Position numbers and translations under genes: made by a program. From NCBI GenBank assembly GCA_029449235.1, contig JANATG010000013.1, positions 558,001 to 622,000 of the forward strand: 64,000 bases of DNA, written 5' to 3'. Below the pieces are notes generated by a model that was not told the origin of the DNA, made no database searches, and worked only from the letters and a program-made list of their open reading frames with translations. Source of the stretch: Linnemannia schmuckeri (lineage: Eukaryota; Mortierellomycota; Mortierellomycetes; Mortierellales; Mortierellaceae). Positions 35,417-48,700 of this stretch are shown one piece after another (position 1 is the stretch's first letter; every line of letters begins with the position of its first letter).

Positions 35417-36411
35417 ATCCGGCTCCTCTTCAAATCTTGTACATTAAAAAACAGGCCCTTTTATTTTGCGTGTGTTCAAACTCAATCCATGTACGTTGTT
35501 TTTTAATTTCATGCACCGAAAGCGGATTAGGGGCAAAAATGAATAGGGCAGTCCATGACGAATAGGATCATAATGACATTTTGGCACACATTTTGTTCGC
35601 TTATTTGACCCAAGAGTTGTTTGAACGACGATAACTGTTCTTTGTTGGGGGACATCGGTCTTTTGTTGTTGTTCGTATGGACAATGAATGTTCTCAGACG
35701 AGCAACCACACTCACAAAGAGAATCATTTCTGTCCAGAGCAATAAGTTACATTGAAGGAAAAAAAGTATAAAAGCCTTAACAACTCTTTATTTTCACGCT
35801 TTCTCGCAACAAAAAGGATAGAAAAAAGAAGAGACAGTGCTTCATAGCGTCATAGCTTGTGATGGATGCAACAAAGAAGCAGGGTTGCATGGCGGGCATG
35901 GAAACACTCTTCAAGAACGATCTGAAAGAGGGGTTGGGGGGCTTGCGTCGAGTTGGATCGATGACCACATCGCTCGCTGAAAGAACTTTCACAAAAAGCG
36001 AGTCACATGTACCCCGATAACCAGAGAAGGGATTGTCTAGCGTCCTTCTTGGGTCCCCTCTGACAGGCTTGAGGATTCTTTGGTGCCCTCTTGACCTCTT
36101 TCTCTCTTCTTCTCTTCTCCTCCTTCCTCTTTTTCTTTTTCTTTTTTCCTCTTCATTCCTCTTTTCGAATCAACCCTTTGTACCCTCATCAACATTCGAC
36201 AAAAAGAATCAGTCCATCGCCCTTTGCTTTTTTTATCTTTTTTATTTCCGCTCACAGACCAACAAGTTTCCAAATTCGGCCAGCAAAAGGACCTTGCCTT
36301 CGTGAGCCTTTTTTTTTTTTTTTTTTTTTTTTGTTTTCCTTCTCTTCCCTTTCTCTTTTTTTATTCTCTCTACTCACGCTCGACTAACAACCAACAAGCA
36401 ACCTCAGAACG
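35417..36411. other. intergenic region upstream of trehalase
   Basis: The first half is unremarkable 3' sequence of the transporter gene. From about 36080 the plus strand becomes a C/T-rich leader with a T run near 36308-36332, ending at the trehalase ATG. Confidence 0.45.
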
Positions 36412-39400
36412 ATGAATATGACAGAACGTCCTTCTTCGATGAAAATGACTGACACTGCGAGGCTACCCGTGCCACCCTCGACCACCGTCGTCCCTGCGAA
36501 CGAGTACTATGCGAATGCAAACTATGTCTCCCGCAACCGCTCCATCGGCAGTGTAAGTTCAAAACAGGAAAATATGATAGAGATAAGGGAGGATAATGAC
36601 AAGATGACGTTTTGTTGTGTGGAGGAGCTCGATAATAAGAAGAACCTCCATGGTTTTCTGTGAGTGTGGGAAAGAGGAGGAAGCCTGTATTGATGACGAT
36701 GATGAATGTGATGGTGATGACTTTGAAGGCACCCTCGCTTTATTCTTCCGTTGTCTGTTATGTCGAATGAATAAGTGAACAAGAGGGAAACAGATCGGAG
36801 TACAGGAGTATTTTCTGCAACATGAACAAGTGAGATCAGTGCTTTATGTCTCTGGTTGTTGTGTCATTCTGTCTACCCTGCGCTTACTGGTGCTGTTCCT
36901 TTGCATGAACCACATGCATATTCGTTATTCGCGCTCTCTCTCTCTCTGTCTTTCTTTCTCTCTCTTTTTTCTCTCTCTCTCTCCCTTCGTTCGGAAGAGG
37001 GGATGGCATTGTGGCGATGAAAGGGGGAGGGGGGAGCAGAGATATCACCGAGTGTGATAAGTCGTTATCGATTTGTGATTCTCATGTCTACACTGTTTCT
37101 TGCTCCCTCCTTTTTTTTTTTGTTTTGTTGTGTGCATTAACACCATATCGTCATCTCGCTTGATAACACCATACATGAAATAGTCATTAAAGACACCTGG
37201 TCAGGGTGCAAACGATATCGCTACACAGGCAGAGTCCAGTGGTAGCACCACAAAATACAGACGCCAGAGGCGAGGTTCCCACGGTAAGTATTCTCATCTC
37301 ATTTTTTTTCCCTCCATGAGCGTATTTGCCACCAATTTCGTTTACTCAAACTCGGATATGTGAACTCTCGAATGTGCAAAAACTGGATGTAGATGACAAG
37401 GCAATCAAACCGCGCAGGTTTTTGATCGATGTGGAGGAGACGCAGAGATTGATCCTGGAGCAAGAGGACACCGACGGCGACTTCCAGATCACAGTCAACG
37501 ATATTGGACCCAAGGTCATCACGCTCGGCACCGCAGACTCTGCAGGATTCAACAAGTACGACGTCCGCGGCACATACATGCTCAGCAACCTCCTTCAGGA
37601 ACTCTCCCTCGCCCAGGACTATGGCCGTAAATACGTTGTCTTAGATGAAGCCCGATTGAACGAGAATCCTGTCGATCGACTGTCACGTATGATCCGTCAT
37701 CATTTCTGGGATGGACTGACGAGACGTATTGATGCCGAGGGGTTGGAGACGATCTCGAATGATCCCAAGAACCGGTCCAAGAACACGGCGCCGAGGATAT
37801 ATATCCCCTATGGAGAGGATGAGGTTCTGGAGTACTACAAGGGGGTGAGTATCAGCAAACCCAACTTGCGACTGGAGGTCGAGCAGCTGCCGAAGGAAAT
37901 CACGCCCGAGTATGTCCAATCGATTAACGAGAAGCCCGGGATTTTGGCGTTGGCTATGACCAAGCATGTGGAGGAGGATGGATCAGAGACTCTGAAGGGT
38001 GTACCTTTTGTTGTGCCCGGCGGTCGATTTAACGAGATGTATGGATGGGATTCGTACTTTGAGTCACTTGGACTATTGGCCGATGGACGGTTGGAGCTGG
38101 CCAAGGGGATGGTAGATAACTTTGTATACGAGATTCAGCATTACGGCAAGATTCTCAACGCCAACCGAAGCTACTATCTGACCAGGACTCAACCACCCTT
38201 CCTGACAGATATGATGCTCAAGGTCTATGATCGACTCCCCTTCAGTCTGGAGACCGAGAACAAGCAGTGGCTGGCTGTGGCCCTGGTCGCCGCCATCAAG
38301 GAATACCTGACGATCTGGATGTCTCAGCCCAGATACGACCCTGCTACGGGTTTGTCGCGGTTTTACAGCGAGGGTGTCGGTATGCCACCTGAGACCGAGG
38401 CGACTCATTTCGATCACGTTATCAAGCCATTTGCAGACGCTATGGATCTGACGATCGAGGCCTATAGCAAGATGTACAACGAGGGGACGGTGATTGAGCC
38501 TGAGTTGGATACATACTTCAAGCACGACCGTGCTGTGCGTGAATCTGGTCATGACACGACGTATCGTTTGGACAACTGCTGTGCGGATCTGGCGACGATC
38601 GATCTAAACGCTTTGTTGTACAAGTATGAGATCGACATTGCCGAGACCATCCAGACCATTTTTGGAGACTCGTTCGAGACGCCCTACTTTGACTGTTACG
38701 ATACGCTGACCCAGGAGAAGGAAGAGACAGGTGATCAGGAGAGGAAGGCAGAGGGTGAGGAGGGAAAAGAATCGGTAGAGAAGATGATGACGCACACATC
38801 TGAGCAGTGGTTTGAGCGAGCGCGGATCCGTCAGGAGAGATTGAACCGGTACTGTTGGAACGAGGAGAGAGGCATGTATTTTGACTATGATACCCGGCTC
38901 GAGACCATGTGCACCTACGAGAGTGTCACTACCTTCTATGCCATGTGGGCCGGATGTGCCGACCGCGACAAAGCCGAGCGCATGATGTACGTTTATTCCC
39001 CACTGTTCTCTCATTGTTTTTTGTCAGTCTTTTAGTCCTACGCAACACTAACGCATGTTTTTGTTTGTTACTTGTGAAATGCGTAGGACAAAGGCGTTGC
39101 CGTTGTTCGAGGTGACAGGAGGCCTTGTGTCGGGAACAGAGTCATCCCGCGGCTTCATCACACTCGCGAGACCCAACCGTCAGTGGGACTTCCCCTTTGG
39201 ATGGGCGCCTCACCAGATCATCTCCTGGATCGGCTTTGAGAAGTATGGTTTCATGGAGGAAGCCAAGCGCACCTGCTACCGGTGGCTCTACACGTAAGTT
39301 CTCGCCTTATCATAATTTGTTTGGGGCTTAGTGTGAGATAGAGTCTACGCTAAGGGAAGTGGAAATATATCTGTTTTATATCATGCAATCCTAACCCTCT

Positions 39401-39943
39401 TATTTCCTGTTACCACAATTGACATCAAATAGGATTACAAAGTCATTTGTGGACTTTAACGGCGTAGTCCCCGAAAAGTTTGACGTGGTCAACATGACCC
39501 ACAAGGTTCAAGTCGAGTACGGAAACGTCGGCGTCGATTTCAAGTTTATCCCGCGTGAAGGGTTTGGATGGATGAATGCCAGCTATCAAGTCGGACTTGG
39601 ATATATGGATCGGGGCTTGCGTCGTGCTTTGGGCGCGGTTATGGAGCCGAACATGGTCTTTAGGAGCCGGAGTCAGGCTTCTTTGATCGCCAACGCCGCC
39701 AAGAAGGATGTTGGCACCACTAGCAACAATGTCAACACTGACGGGAAGAAAGCTGGGGCCGAAGCTGGCATTATCGACAGTAACACCAACACCAGCAAGC
39801 GCAACGAGAGCCATCACAGTCTCGATCAGCATCAGCCGCATTATATTCCGCCCGAGCTCCATCACCACCCAGTCGGACATCAGAGTTTGGTGAACCAACC
39901 ACTCGATGTCACCACACGCCTCCGCCGTCCCCTTCGGATGTAA
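36412..39943 (+). CDS. NTH1: neutral (cytosolic) trehalase
   Basis: Five exons: 36412-36552, 37205-37283, 37393-38986, 39087-39293 and 39433-39943; 843 residues. It hydrolyses trehalose to two glucose molecules in the cytosol during stress recovery and germination. Both GH37 signatures are present: PGGRFNEMYGWDSYF (about residue 282) and QWDFPFGWAPHQ (about 636). A regulatory N-terminus carries RRQRRGSH (about 66-73), placed like the protein kinase A/14-3-3 sites of yeast Nth1. The Ca2+-binding-like EQEDTDGDFQITVND follows at about 97-111. The start at 36412 gives an in-phase short first exon before a 652-base intron. Oddities are a charged insert near residues 510-535 (ETGDQERKAEGEEGKE) and a roughly 90-residue N/H-rich extension beyond the catalytic domain. 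It converges with EMC7. Confidence 0.93.
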
Positions 39944-40290
39944 AAAAAAATAGCACATCCCATACGTGTTCAACAACACCAGGAACATCCAAAACTAGCA
40001 CAAGGAGGATATGTACAGAACGAACAAAGCAAACCACGCAATGATTTTCGCTTTTCAAATAAAATGGAATAACCAGCATCAATTTTTTGCCCTTTCATCA
40101 CTGCCTGTTGCTCTAACGGTTTTGTTTTCTTGCTTTGTATTGAAAAAAAGGTGCTTGTCTATCGATATGGTATCGTCCATCTTCATCATCATCATCATCA
40201 TCATCTTCATCATCATCATCATCTTCATCATCATCATCATCGCTGCTATCCTGAGCGCCTACAGGAAAGGAAAAAGGAGAGTCAAGACGT
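39944..40290. other. convergent 3' region with CAT repeats
   Basis: Shared 3' DNA of trehalase (+) and EMC7 (-). It contains imperfect CAT trinucleotide repeats at about 40180-40243, read ATG/GAT on the other strand, interrupted by CTT units. No gene. Confidence 0.6.
40180..40243 (+). repeat. (CAT)n trinucleotide repeat
   Basis: About twenty CAT/CTT units, with CTT interruptions at regular spacing, lie in the 3' region of the minus-strand EMC7 gene. Confidence 0.9.
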
Positions 40291-42072
40291 TTATTGCCTC
40301 TTCTTTCCAGATGCGGTTTGTGGACTGCTGCTGCTGCTTGCACCACCAGTCGAGAACTTTGCGAGGGTGGCCGAGATGTCGGGCATCTCGAAGCTGGGCA
40401 TCTGCATATCTTCCTGCATTCCTTGCATCTCCTGCATTGACTCGGCGTCTAACATTACGTCAGGGGAGAAGAAGATAATAAATATGTCAGTGGGGAAATC
40501 GAGTGGGAACATTGAAACGCGAATGCAACGAACAACATTAAAAGTAAGGAGGATGGTGATAGAAAAGAGGCGTACCCATGTTAGCCATAAGCTTGGGCAT
40601 GACAAAGAGCTATCATGTGGAAGAAGAAAAAAGTCAGATAGCGCCGGGTATGGGTTAGTGTTTTCATTGTCTCTTTCACTCCATGTTCCTTATAGTATCC
40701 ACAACGAATCAATGAAAAAAAAGACTTCGCAAATGTTACCATCAAGACACTGGCTCCCATCATCAACATCATGGGGTTGGCGAACAACGACGAGATCTTG
40801 AACCCTTCACGAGGCTATAAATGAACGGGTATCAGAGAATGATTGCCAGTCTAAGTTATATCCATATTTACGACCCTGCAACTAAATACAAGCACAATAA
40901 CTGGCTTAAACTAATAAAACTTACAATGAAGAAGGTGGTGGGTGCGCGAGGGACGAGGGTAAGAGGAATCTGGAGAGGGTTGTCGTTGTTGGACCAGTCG
41001 AATCCTAAACTGACCAAGTTGGCCTTGGTCTCCTTTCCTGTAAGTGTCACCTTGGCCTGTTTTTTTTGAAATAATCACCAAAAAAAAATAAACAATCCAG
41101 ATGGTCGTTGTCGTTGTCCCAGTACAATGATAGCGTGTTGGGACAAAGGAAAGGAAAATTCTGCCGTTAGTGCATTGATAATTGAGACAAACATAACAAG
41201 CGCATTCATTGGTCCGCCACATCAAGACATGTCCAGCAAAAAGAAAACGTACGGTGGGGTAGTTGTACTGAGGGCTCTGGACCTCCAAAAGGTAAGTTCC
41301 CTCAGGGATGTTAGTGCTAGAATATTTTCAAAAGGAAGGAAGGAGTGTATGTTAAGGCCATTGGTTTTGATTCCTGTCCAAGTTTCTGTCGTCCTTTGCG
41401 AGGTAAAAATATGTCAGCAAGCTCGGCTTACAAGGTGAATTTGCCATCCTTGGTAATCATGGACGAGTACTGGCCTCCGCTGAGAAGAACGCGAGTTTGA
41501 GGCGAAAGTTCTATCACAATGTGAGAACAAAAGTATGTTTACCAATCATCGTCCCCTTCTGGTACTTCCTGGATTCACATTATCAACGCCATTGGGGAAG
41601 CAACACGGGCATTTGAAGGAAGTAATGCCCATATATTATACCTCTGGGGTGGGCGTTCTCGCCAAATCCGACGAGATAGCCAGAGACGTCGGCGGCAGAA
41701 ACAGAGGACAAGCTGAAATGGGTCGGGCGGGGAAAAAGGAATAAAGCCTGCGTGTTAATCGTCCGTTTTTTATTCATGCTGACAACTGTTGAAAGTTCCT
41801 TGTATATCCTGCGCGAAGGCCACGATGCGCTGTCGTTCCCGCAAAGTTCCTCCTGAACAAAGAGCTTGTCCTGAACAAAGTGCTCATCCTGATGCAGAGT
41901 ACCCTTCCTTCAAGTCTTTCATCTTAGAGAACGACTCCTTTGTACCCCTGATGAGGCGGCATTTGAGTGCTGGTGTGTGCTGCTTGAGTGAATGCATTTC
42001 TTCTCTCTACCTGAGGAGAGTGACGATGGCGACGGTGAGTGCCGCAATGGGGCGTGAGAAGATGCTCTTCAT
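40291..42072 (-). CDS. EMC7: ER membrane protein complex subunit 7
   Basis: Eight exons on the minus strand: 42011-42072, 41642-41712, 41432-41510, 41253-41316, 40925-41056, 40740-40814, 40576-40609 and 40291-40448. Phases close exactly to 224 residues, near the family length of about 240. The N-terminus is a signal peptide (MKSIFSRPIAALTVAIVTLL), cleaved near SSVSAAD. A beta-sandwich domain follows (TRVLLSGGQYSSMITKDGKF, then IPEGTYLLEVQSPQY), as in the DUF2012 fold of EMC7. One membrane helix includes NPMMLMMGASVLMLFVMPKLM (about residues 148-168). The tail is Met/Gln-rich, then DMPD-like EMPDISATL and a serine-rich basic end. EMC7 is a lumenal subunit of the insertase that places tail-anchored and multi-pass proteins in the ER membrane. 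Several exons are under 80 bases, so naive frame searches miss the gene. Confidence 0.9.
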
Positions 42073-42527
42073 GGTGATGGGTCGAGCTGAGGTTGTCGGT
42101 GAGTGTCGAGAGAACAAAGAAAAAAGATGATGATCTGCTGACATCTACCACCACTTGTGCTGTTGCGCGGACGTTGAGTGACTGTTGAGTGAACGGTCTG
42201 GAAATTTTACACACCCTGATTCGTATTCTTAGACGCGCCACTAATCCAGATAACCATTTTCCTTCAAGTTGAACGGGCGTCTTGATTTTTTTTTTTTTAA
42301 CGAACAGCACGCACTGGGTGTTCTTTCAGTTTTTGGTTTTATTTTTCTGTAGTTATTGTTTTTTTCTGGTGTAGGAAGGTAAAGGTGTACGTGAATAATG
42401 GTTCTAGTTAAATAAGAAAGCAACAGTGGAATCAAATATCTTGCCTCCAGGGCAAGACCTTGTCGAGGAGTACTGGCTCTCTATCTTCGTAAATCGTATC
42501 TCTCATTACACTTCGTGGGTAGTGTCA
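42073..42527. other. EMC7 promoter and 3' region of the oxidase gene
   Basis: Both flanking genes are on the minus strand. The region holds the EMC7 leader at its left and the 3' end of the oxidase gene at its right. No other feature seen. Confidence 0.45.
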
Positions 42528-44836
42528 CTAACCCAAGAGAAAGTGGATGGCCTTGGAGGGGACACCGTTGTTCAACATGTGAATGTAGTGGGGACCAGGA
42601 GGCATCAAGTTGGCATTAGGAGGCATGGCGACTGAGTAGGTGATCTTGGTGCCATCCTCGGAGGTCCTGGTCGAAACCAGCTTAGTCACTCTCTGTGACA
42701 TGTGGGTACTGTGGGTGACAAAGCCGCGGTGACCAAGCATAAAGGTCACATCAGGCTCGTACTTGTCCGTGGCCTTGACATCGATCACAATATCCAGCTT
42801 CTGATCGTACGTCAACTTCTCGGGGATCTCGCTCACAATCTCGGGTCTCTCCAAGTCCGTAGTCAAATAAGGAGGGGTGAATGACTCAACGCGGTACTCG
42901 GTAGGGAAGGGTACGTCCTTGAAACGGACCTCTGAGTTCTGGTTCGATCCAGCGACAAAGACGGTGCCGTCGGGCAAGAGAGTTGCAACAGAATGGTACA
43001 TGCGAGCAATATTGCTAGGAGTCCATTCCGTGAAGCGTTGCCCAAGTGGTGCATCGGGATCGTAAACAACAGGGGTGTAAATAGGGTTCGAGGCGCGCAA
43101 GAATCCAGCGTATCCGATCTGGGCTCCGTTCAACAACATGATCTTTCCATCGGCCAAAATAACGGCATCCGACATGAGGCGAGGCGTGGGCATCTCGTCC
43201 ATCTCCCACTGAGGATCATCCGCATGAAGGTTGATACGACCGCAAGATGAGAGCGCGTTGGAGTGTGTTGTCATGGCCTCAGATCCTCCGCAGACGAGAA
43301 TTTCGTGAGCGTAGTTCTTGGCAGGGTCCAAAGGCAAAAGCACATGCGATCCTGTCAAGGGGTACGAACGAGGCCCACCAGGGAGGTCGGGAAGGCGCTT
43401 GATTTCTTCCCGACGTTCGACGCTGTAGATGCACGACTTTTGGTTGGCAAAGATGTAGAGGTTTCCGTCGGGGAGCGTGTAGACGTTGGGGTACAAGTTG
43501 TTGGGCATGGCATCGACCATGAAGGGCATGTGAACGGGCTGGAAGTCGGCAGCCTTGGGGTAGAGCTCCCAGGTGGGGTTGTTGGTAGCATACCGGTTAA
43601 TGGCGAGAGATTCGTTGCTTCCTCCGAGGATAAAGAGGTCTCCCGAGGGCAAGGTGGTGAACGAGACATACCAACGGTTTCCTGTCATCTCCCAGGCGGG
43701 GTCGTCAGGATTCTCGATCCATTCGCACGAGTTGTCCTCGCAAGGCTGCCACATGCGCAGGGACTGGAAGCCCTTGGTTGCAACAAAGGTGTGTGTTTGC
43801 TTAAAAAAAAAAAAGAGGGAGAATGCAACCGCATGAACAGTTGGTTGTTAAATACTAGCGCCAATGCCGTTATCATCAGCATAATTATGTCGACATCCGA
43901 ACTAAGCGACTTACGCGAGCCTCAGCACCTCCTCCGCTGATGAGTGTTCCGTTGGGCAAGAATCCTCCTCCAGAGCAGAAGGTGTTGGTAGCAACATCCA
44001 AGACTCGGTATTCGTTGGTCTCGACATCGTATTCGACAGCATGGGCGGCTTTTCCAGAGGGCAGCTTTGCAGGGTTGTTCTCGGCTTTGTCGATGATGAG
44101 CATCTTTTTTGGTGTGACCAGAGCAATGTGCTGGGCGGCGACACCGGTAAGACCGACGATCTTAAACGAACCCTTGGGCTGTGTAGGGATGGGCTTGGCC
44201 TTTTCGCCTACAGCAGCTGCAGGAGGAGCTGTGGAGAAGGTGAAGGGTTGGCAGACTCCGTTGAAACTGGCGGCGGCGTCGCAACCATTACCACAAGCTA
44301 AGCGCGAGTTTCCGCAGTGACCATGCTATTTTGACATAAAATAAAAAAAGGTACTTTAGTCACTGCACACATCAGGGCCGCCTTTTGTTTAAAGCCAATG
44401 GGAGAAGTTGAGTCAAGAAATTGAATGCGATTCGCAGTAATGCAGGAATCAAAGTGAGAAAGCAGGTAAGTCGAGGAGATAGGGAAGAAAGAGTCGAGGG
44501 CTGTTCGGGAGGTTGGTAGTAGCGGTAGAAGAGGAAGGATTTTGCTGAGGGAACAGAGTGTCGTGGCAGGAAGTGCAGGTGTGGTTGGCTGTTGGCTGTT
44601 GGCTGCCACTGACTAGACTGATAAGATGTGAAGTGTTCAGTGATGTCCGGCTCAGATTGAGTCAGGTTGGATCGTAGTGCTGTGTAAGGAAAAGAGATTC
44701 TTACAGCACTGCAGCATGGGGTTTCTTCAGGGCAGGCAAGGCCGTTGTTGTATTTGCATGCGGCTGCGTCGGCGGTGAAGGAGAGGGAGATGAGAGAAGC
44801 AGCGAGGATGAGCCCCAGCTTGCGAATGAACACCAT
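42528..44836 (-). CDS. secreted glyoxal/galactose-oxidase-like copper radical oxidase
   Basis: Three exons on the minus strand, 44705-44836, 43915-44325 and 42528-43799, give 604 residues. A signal peptide (MVFIRKLGLILAASLISLSF) is followed by a small cysteine-rich module (CPEETPCCSAHGHCGN...CGNGC, about residues 34-66) resembling a chitin-binding type 1 (CBM18) domain. A glyoxal-oxidase N-terminal beta-propeller and a C-terminal DUF1929 domain (FTPPYLTTDLERPEI) follow. Radical-copper residues fit the family: Cys in TFCSGGGFLPNG, Tyr in NRWYVSFTTLPSG, the Tyr-His pair in IARMYHSVATLLPDG and a late His in THSTHMSQR. Such enzymes oxidise aldehydes or alcohols and release H2O2 at the cell wall. 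Exact substrate is unknown. It diverges from MSH4 across 891 bases. Confidence 0.88.
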
Positions 44837-45727
44837 CTTTGTCGTTGTTATGAGGGGTTGTCGTTAGTTGTCGTTGATCCAAACTTGTCTGTGCTATGTG
44901 AGTGAATGAGAGTGCGTTGTGGGTATAAAGCGGACAAAGATGCAAGGTCTATGGTATGCAAGGGAATGGAGTGGGTGATGGCCGAGTGAGTGATGATGAA
45001 AAGAGTAAAGACGAAAAAGAGAAAGAAAGAAGGATGAGAGCTCCTGTCTTTTTATGTATTTGTGTGGTGTTGTGTGGTACTTGTGTGCCCTGTGTCAAAT
45101 AAATAATGGGATAATGGAAAAAGATGTCCCAGGCCCATGTGTATAAATAGCACATCGACCAGAAGGTTTATTTTAGGCCTGGGCACTAGCCTTGTTACGC
45201 CCACCTTGCACTCTCTCCGCAACAAGATGGGGACATGGGCGCGGGGGCAGAGTCAAGTCTGTGAGTGCTGGGCTGGACAGGGTGAGAGGGCGGGAGAGAG
45301 AGGGTAGTATACATGAGAATAGCGTGGCGGTGCAGAGTATCTTTAGGGGTGAACACATCACGCACATACACACAGAGACACTTATTTGCACGCATTCCTA
45401 CACACACACGCATGCCTTGCCTTGATGTCCAGCTGGACGCCATTGCATCAAGCGTTTGTGTTCCCCTACCTGTGCATGAAACCATGCACGTATGTGATAC
45501 ATACAGATAGGGGATGAAAACAACCCTAGATGACTCCAGGAACATATTTTTCGATGATCGTCATCTGACAGTCTCGAAGGAAGTTGGGCACCACACTATT
45601 TTTTTTTTCTATTTTCATCATTCTTTTTTTTTCCTCTCTTCTTCTCCGCACAACGCCCTATGTGCAACATTAATCAGCATCCCCGATCGCGATCGCTTAT
45701 CGTACAGCACCGAAGCGCGACGTCGCC
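44837..45727. other. divergent promoter region between the oxidase and MSH4
   Basis: No gene seen. TATAAATAG on the plus strand at 45142-45150 is TATA-like, but it is almost 590 bases from the MSH4 start. CACACA/ACACGC-rich sequence lies near 45360-45415. Confidence 0.4.
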
Positions 45728-48700
45728 ATGGACAAACAAAGCGCCACACCCGTCCGCCCTTCCGCGTCTGCGTCTGTGTCCGGCTCAGCAAAAACGCCAC
45801 GCCTACCAACAAACGTCATGCCCACACCCGTACTCCAATATCAGACTCGAGCCAGTACAAGAGAGTCAGCCCCTGCCTCGGTGTCCCACGCCTCCGTTCG
45901 TTCCTTCCGATCAGAAACTAGCTCCAGCTTTGACACACAGTCCAACAACCACAAGGCTGGCAGCTCTCACTCACAGTCAAATACACGTCGCTCCAAACAG
46001 TCAGGTGCTGCCTCTTCAAAATCGACTGGTGGCAAGGATGGACAGAGCTTTGTCGCAGCCGTTGTCGAAGGTCGAGGCGCCGGTGCAGAGGTCGGGATGT
46101 GCTTCTGTGATCTTAAAACAAGTGAGATCATTCTTTGTCAGGTAACGATAGGCATTTTTTCTTCGTCTGACTCTTGCTTTTTGTATCCTTGGACTCTGAG
46201 GAGGGTAATATCTAAACAACATGATTTGACTCTTCTTATCTGCTAGATTGCAGATTCTCAGACATATGTCAGGACCCTACAAAAGCTGAATCTTTATGAA
46301 CCAGCAGAGGTAACGACTGAAGTATGGGCTGTCCGCGAGGAGAACCCCGAGCCAAAGTTAGAGGTCTAACTCCTTGATGTGTTGCAACTAGATCCTTGTG
46401 CCAACAACGGCGGTGGATCCAGTCAACTCCAAATTGGTCAACATCATCAAAGAGACGATGCCAAACAGCACCATCACGCCGGTTGCTCGTCGATCCTTCA
46501 ACGATACTACAGGTATCCATTGTCGTCGAAGTAGATGTATTTTGCCATCATTTCTTTATACGAAATTTAACGAGCTTAATTTCTCCCTCACAGGACTGGA
46601 ATGCATCAAAAAGTACATCGTTAAGGAAGGGTCGGCCTCTCTGCTACTTGGAATCCCCACAAAGTACTTTTGTCTGGCCGCAACCGCTGCTGTCATGCAA
46701 CACATTGTGGAGACCCGTCATGCCGTCTTTCTCAACCACTCTGTGCGGTTCAAGTATCAAATCTGTACTGGGAGCATGGTCATTGACTGTGCAACTGCTC
46801 GCAATTTGGAACTGACCATGAACCTTTCCAGTCAGAATGACAAAGACACGCTCTTTGGGATCTTGAACGAAACCTTGACTCCCATGGGTGCTCGACTGCT
46901 TCGATCAAACATTCTTCAGCCCCTGACAGATGAACGGACGATTCAGACTCGCCTAGACTGTGTTCAGGAACTGTCTCAGGTCGAGGATCGATTCTACGCT
47001 CTCAAATCCTCGCTCAAGACTCTGAACGACGTCGATCATCTGATCACAACTTTCATTCAGGTTCCTACCAAGCCTAGCATCAAGCATTCAGAACAGTGTA
47101 TCAACCATATCATCAACCTCAAGCACACACTACATGCAATCACCAGTGTCGCCCAATCGCTCGGACAATGTCAGAACAGACTTTTGGTGACGATCCATCG
47201 GCTCTTAACTGACCCTCGACTGGAAAAGTTTTCGGACCTCATCGACGAAGTGATAGAAAAGAATGTGGTGCTGGAAAAGACGGCTGTGGGTATCAGGCAT
47301 CAGCGTTGTTTCGCTGTCAAGGCTGGCTGCAACGGTTTACTGGATGTCGCGCGTCAGACCTACAAGGAGACTTGCAACGATATCTTGGATGTCACCAATC
47401 GATATGTACAGGAATATGGCATCAACCTCAAAGTCCAGTTCAACGTGACGATGGGCTACTACTTTACGACGACCGTTGACCAGCTGGGCGGCAACGACGT
47501 GCCCTTGGTCTTCATCAATGTCGTCAAGAAAGGCAAGTCCCTAACGTTTACCACTCTCGAGCTGGTCAAGAAGAACGCAAAGATCAACGACTCGCTGACG
47601 GAAGTGTACTTGATGTCGGACAAGATCGTCGGTGATCTCTCAAGCAATATTCGTAGCGAGATTGGCGCTCTCTACAAGGCCTCCGAAGCTATCGCGATGC
47701 TCGACATGTTGTTGTCATTTGCTCACCAATGTACCATCAGCGACTTTGTACGGCCGGAGTTCACCGACACCCTAGTCATCAAGCAAGGACGGCACCCCAT
47801 TCTGGAAAAGATCTCTCCGTTGGCGTTCATCCCCAACGACACATATGCGGGTTCACATAACACTTTTCAAATCATTACTGGGCCCAATATGAGCGGCAAG
47901 TCGACCTATCTTCGTCAGGTGGCCCTTTTAACCATCATGGCCCAAATCGCGAGCTTGTAAGTCTATCTCTCGTAATCCAAATATGACGTGCCCTCAACGT
48001 GAATGATCGGCTGTAATTGACTTTTAGCTTTCACTTCTAACTTGAATACTCGTAGTGTGCCAGCAGAATATGCATCCTTTCGCATCGTGGATCAGGTAAC
48101 CCAAGTCACCAGCTGTGCGCATTTTTTTCAGTTGAGCCAAGGGCAAAGATGACACTTACACGAGGGCTGTTTGCTCTTTTTCACAACATGATAGTTGTTG
48201 AGCCGAATCTGCAATGATGACTGCATTGAGCTGAACGCGTCTACTTTCATGACCGAGATGAAGGAGACTGCTTACATTGTCGAGAACGCAACAGAGAAGA
48301 GTCTTGTTGTTATCGATGAACTTGGCCGAGGTAAATATGAAGACAACATTAACCACGAGAAGTTACCGGCAGCTACAATACCATCCTAAGGAATGTTTTC
48401 TTTGCCATGATGAACCATTAGGCACTTCGACACACGACGGTCTCGGGATTGCGTTTGCTGTCTGCGAAGAGTTGATTCACAACAGATCGCTGGTCTTCTT
48501 TGCAACACACTTTCAGGAATTGACGACTATTTTAACAGCCTACCACAATGTGGTCAATCTGCATCTCGAAACTGAGGCGAGTCAATTGTTTTTCTGTAGT
48601 TTTGCGAATCGGAAAGGCGAGAGCATCAGGACACAGAAAGCACGCACGGACTATCATATTTACTTGTATTTATGCTTTCATGCGGTGTCCATTTTCTATT

